Assembly: GCA_003265685.1 (NCBI GenBank) | Contig: KZ836124.1 | Coordinates: 1-45,373, forward strand | Direction: 5' to 3' | DNA: 45,373 bases | Source: Piscinibacter caeni | GTDB lineage: Bacteria; Pseudomonadota; Gammaproteobacteria; Burkholderiales; Burkholderiaceae_C | In this document: one piece after another, positions 43,377-45,373 of the stretch | How positions within the stretch are numbered: the first letter of the stretch is position 1 | Layout: each line of letters begins with the position of its first letter | Program-made: the position numbers and the translations under genes | Notes under the pieces: generated by a model | Database searches by the model: none | What the model was told of the DNA's origin: nothing | The model's input: only the letters and a program-made list of their open reading frames with translations

Positions 43377-45373
43377 ACCCCGTGCTGCAACAGCTGCAGA
43401 AGCTGACCGGCGCCGACGGCCGCGTGCTGAAGGCGCTGATGGCGCCGCTGGCCATCGTGATGATCCTGGCGATGATGGTGCTGCCGCTGCCGGCCTTCGC
43501 GCTGGACCTGCTGTTCACCTTCAACATCGCCGTGGCGCTGATGGTGATGATGGTGGCGTCCTACATGGTCAAGCCGCTGGACTTCGCCGCCTTCCCGTCG
43601 GTGATCCTGTTCACCACGCTGCTGCGCCTGTCGCTGAACGTGGCCTCGACGCGCGTGGTGCTGCTCGAGGGCCATGCCGGCCCGGGCGCGGCGGGCAAGG
43701 TGATCGAGAGCTTCGGCCACTTCCTGATCGGCGGCAACTTCGCGGTCGGCCTGATCGTCTTCGCGGTGCTGGTGGTGATCAACTTCATCGTCGTCACCAA
43801 GGGCGCCGAGCGCATCGCCGAGGTCGGCGCGCGCTTCACGCTGGACGCGATGCCCGGCAAGCAGATGGCGATCGACGCCGACCTGAACGCCGGGCTGATC
43901 GACGAGAAGGAAGCCAAGCGGCGGCGCCAGGAAGTGGGCGACGAGGCGGAGTTCTTCGGCTCGATGGACGGTGCCAGCAAGTTCGTGCGCGGCGACGCCG
44001 TCGCCGGCCTGCTGATCCTGGCCATCAACATCGTCGGCGGCTTCGTGATCGGCGTCGCGCAGCACGGCCTGTCGGCCGGCGAGGCGGCCAACAGCTACAT
44101 CCTGCTGGCCATCGGCGACGCGCTGGTCGCGCAGATCCCGGCGCTGCTGATCTCGGTGGCCGCGGCGATGGTGGTCTCGCGCGTCGGCAAGGAACAGGAC
44201 GTCGGCAGCCAGATCGCCAAGCAGGTGTTCAACTCGCCGCGTGCGCTGGCCATCACGTCCGGCGTGATCGGCGCGCTCGGCCTGATCCCGGGCATGCCCA
44301 ACCTGGTGTTCATCACCATCGCCTCGGCGCTCGGCTACGCCGCCTGGTGGATGAAGGAGCGCGACCGCAAGGCGAAGGAGAAGGAGCCGGTGCGCCCGGC
44401 CGAGGCCGCGCAGGCCAACCCCGAGGCGACCTGGGACGACCTGCAGCCGGTGGACACGCTCGGCCTGGAGGTCGGCTACCGGCTCATCGCGCTGGTGGAC
44501 AAGGCGCGCCAGGGCGACCTGCTGGCGCGCATCAAGGGCGTGCGCAAGAAGTTCGCGCAGGACGTCGGCTTCCTGCCGCCGCCGGTGCACATCCGCGACA
44601 ACCTCGAGCTCAAGCCGAGCGCCTACCGCATCACGCTGCGCGGCGCGGTGGTGGGCGAGGGCGAGGCCTACCCGGGCATGCTGCTGGCCATCAACCCGGG
44701 CGGCGCCACGCTGCAGCTGCCCGGCACGCGCACCATCGACCCGGCCTTCGGCCTGCCCGCGGTGTGGATCGAGGAGCGCCAGCGCGAGGCGGCGCAGATG
44801 GCCGGATTTACCGTCGTTGATTGCTCGACCGTCGTCGCGACCCATCTCTCACACTTGATGCAACTCCATGCGGCCAAGTTGCTCGGTCGTGTCGAGACGC
44901 AACAGCTGGTCGAACACGTGACCAAGCTGGCCCCGAAGCTGATCGAGGACGTCGTGCCCAAGATGGTCGGAATCGCCACGCTGCAGAAAACGCTCCAGCT
45001 GCTGCTGGAGGAGGGCGTGCACATCCGCGACATGCGCTCGATCGTCGAGTGCCTGGCCGAGCACGCCGCCACGGTGACCGACCCGTCCGAGCTGGCGCGC
45101 CGCATCCGCATCCACCTCGCGCCGGCCATCGTGCAGCAGATCTACGGCCCGGCCCGGGAGCTCGACGTGATCGCCCTCGAGCCCGAACTCGAGCGCTTGG
45201 TGACCCAGGCGCTGAACTCGCCGCACGGCGCCGCGCTCGACCCCGGCGTGGCCGAGACGCTGACGCGCCGCGCGGCCGACTCCGCCAAGCGCCAGGAGGA
45301 CCTCGGCGTGCCGGCCTGCCTGCTGGTGCCCGACCCGATCCGCGCGCCGATGGCGCGCCTGCTCAAGCGCGCC
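43373..45373 (+). CDS. flhA: Flagellar export protein FlhA (3' end outside window)
   Basis: 667 codons are visible and the frame is still open at the right edge; the family is usually about 690-700 residues, so only the last part is missing. The N-terminal half has about eight membrane segments, with the FHIPEP signature in TLLRLSLNVASTRVVLLEGHAG and the cytoplasmic FHIPEP loop near GARFTLDAMPGKQMAIDADLNAGLI. The C-terminal domain (from about 350) binds export substrates and chaperones. The ATG overlaps the flhB stop by 4 nt, so translation is coupled. It forms the ring of the flagellar type III export gate. Confidence 0.97.
   Translation, partial: MNPVLQQLQKLTGADGRVLKALMAPLAIVMILAMMVLPLPAFALDLLFTFNIAVALMVMMVASYMVKPLDFAAFPSVILFTTLLRLSLNVASTRVVLLEGHAGPGAAGKVIESFGHFLIGGNFAVGLIVFAVLVVINFIVVTKGAERIAEVGARFTLDAMPGKQMAIDADLNAGLIDEKEAKRRRQEVGDEAEFFGSMDGASKFVRGDAVAGLLILAINIVGGFVIGVAQHGLSAGEAANSYILLAIGDALVAQIPALLISVAAAMVVSRVGKEQDVGSQIAKQVFNSPRALAITSGVIGALGLIPGMPNLVFITIASALGYAAWWMKERDRKAKEKEPVRPAEAAQANPEATWDDLQPVDTLGLEVGYRLIALVDKARQGDLLARIKGVRKKFAQDVGFLPPPVHIRDNLELKPSAYRITLRGAVVGEGEAYPGMLLAINPGGATLQLPGTRTIDPAFGLPAVWIEERQREAAQMAGFTVVDCSTVVATHLSHLMQLHAAKLLGRVETQQLVEHVTKLAPKLIEDVVPKMVGIATLQKTLQLLLEEGVHIRDMRSIVECLAEHAATVTDPSELARRIRIHLAPAIVQQIYGPARELDVIALEPELERLVTQALNSPHGAALDPGVAETLTRRAADSAKRQEDLGVPACLLVPDPIRAPMARLLKRA

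Overview
The window is very GC-rich, densely packed chromosomal DNA. It most resembles a motile betaproteobacterium of the order Burkholderiales, in the Rubrivivax/Leptothrix/Methylibium/Ideonella neighbourhood. The basis is the gene order flhD-flhC-motA-motB-cheY-cheZ-...-flhB-flhA, a CheZ-type chemotaxis system, TCAAG/GCCGATAA sigma-28 promoters, and short GC-rich intergenic palindromes of a kind common in that order. The genus is an inference. No tRNA, rRNA, CRISPR array, transposase or integrase was seen.

Layout. (1) 1-2452: the end of an ArsR-type regulator, a divergent NIPSNAP + antibiotic-biosynthesis-monooxygenase pair, and a membrane diguanylate cyclase with a sigma-28-like promoter. 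(2) 2686-12916 (+ strand): a glycan biosynthesis operon. It holds a glycosyltransferase-methyltransferase fusion, the GDP-D,D-heptose enzymes HddA, HddC and GmhA, a split thiamine-diphosphate enzyme, a ColD-like PLP dehydratase, an NDP-sugar SDR, a glycosyltransferase and a B12-type radical SAM enzyme. A ~330-bp palindromic element (7604-7933) splits it. (3) 12951-23758: an accessory block. It has a TIR-STAND-TPR NLR-like protein divergent from two large coiled-coil proteins of unknown function, a META lipoprotein, a caspase-like (clan CD) protein with an unknown partner, an RlmN-family enzyme, and a cupin/MarR divergent pair. (4) 23804-31551 (- strand): a second glycan block with a GDP-fucose-synthase-like SDR, two TylF-type methyltransferases, two 2-oxoglutarate oxygenases, a double glycosyltransferase and another glycosyltransferase-methyltransferase fusion. 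(5) 31844-45373: flagellar and chemotaxis genes flhDC, motAB, cheYZ, then a four-gene signalling module (hybrid kinase, HD-GYP protein, outer-membrane barrel, periplasmic binding protein), then flhB and flhA, which is cut by the window edge.

How it may work together. FlhDC is the flagellar master regulator. Sigma-28 sites precede motA (two in tandem), the hybrid kinase and the distant diguanylate cyclase, which ties c-di-GMP synthesis and a possible c-di-GMP phosphodiesterase to late flagellar expression. The two glycan blocks abut the flagellar genes and probably make a modified, perhaps branched deoxy-heptose or deoxy-hexose glycan for flagellin or the cell surface. The block at 12951-21684 sits between the glycan halves and carries the parts expected of an immune or regulated-proteolysis system. 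It and the split-TPP sugar pathway are the best candidates for something undescribed.
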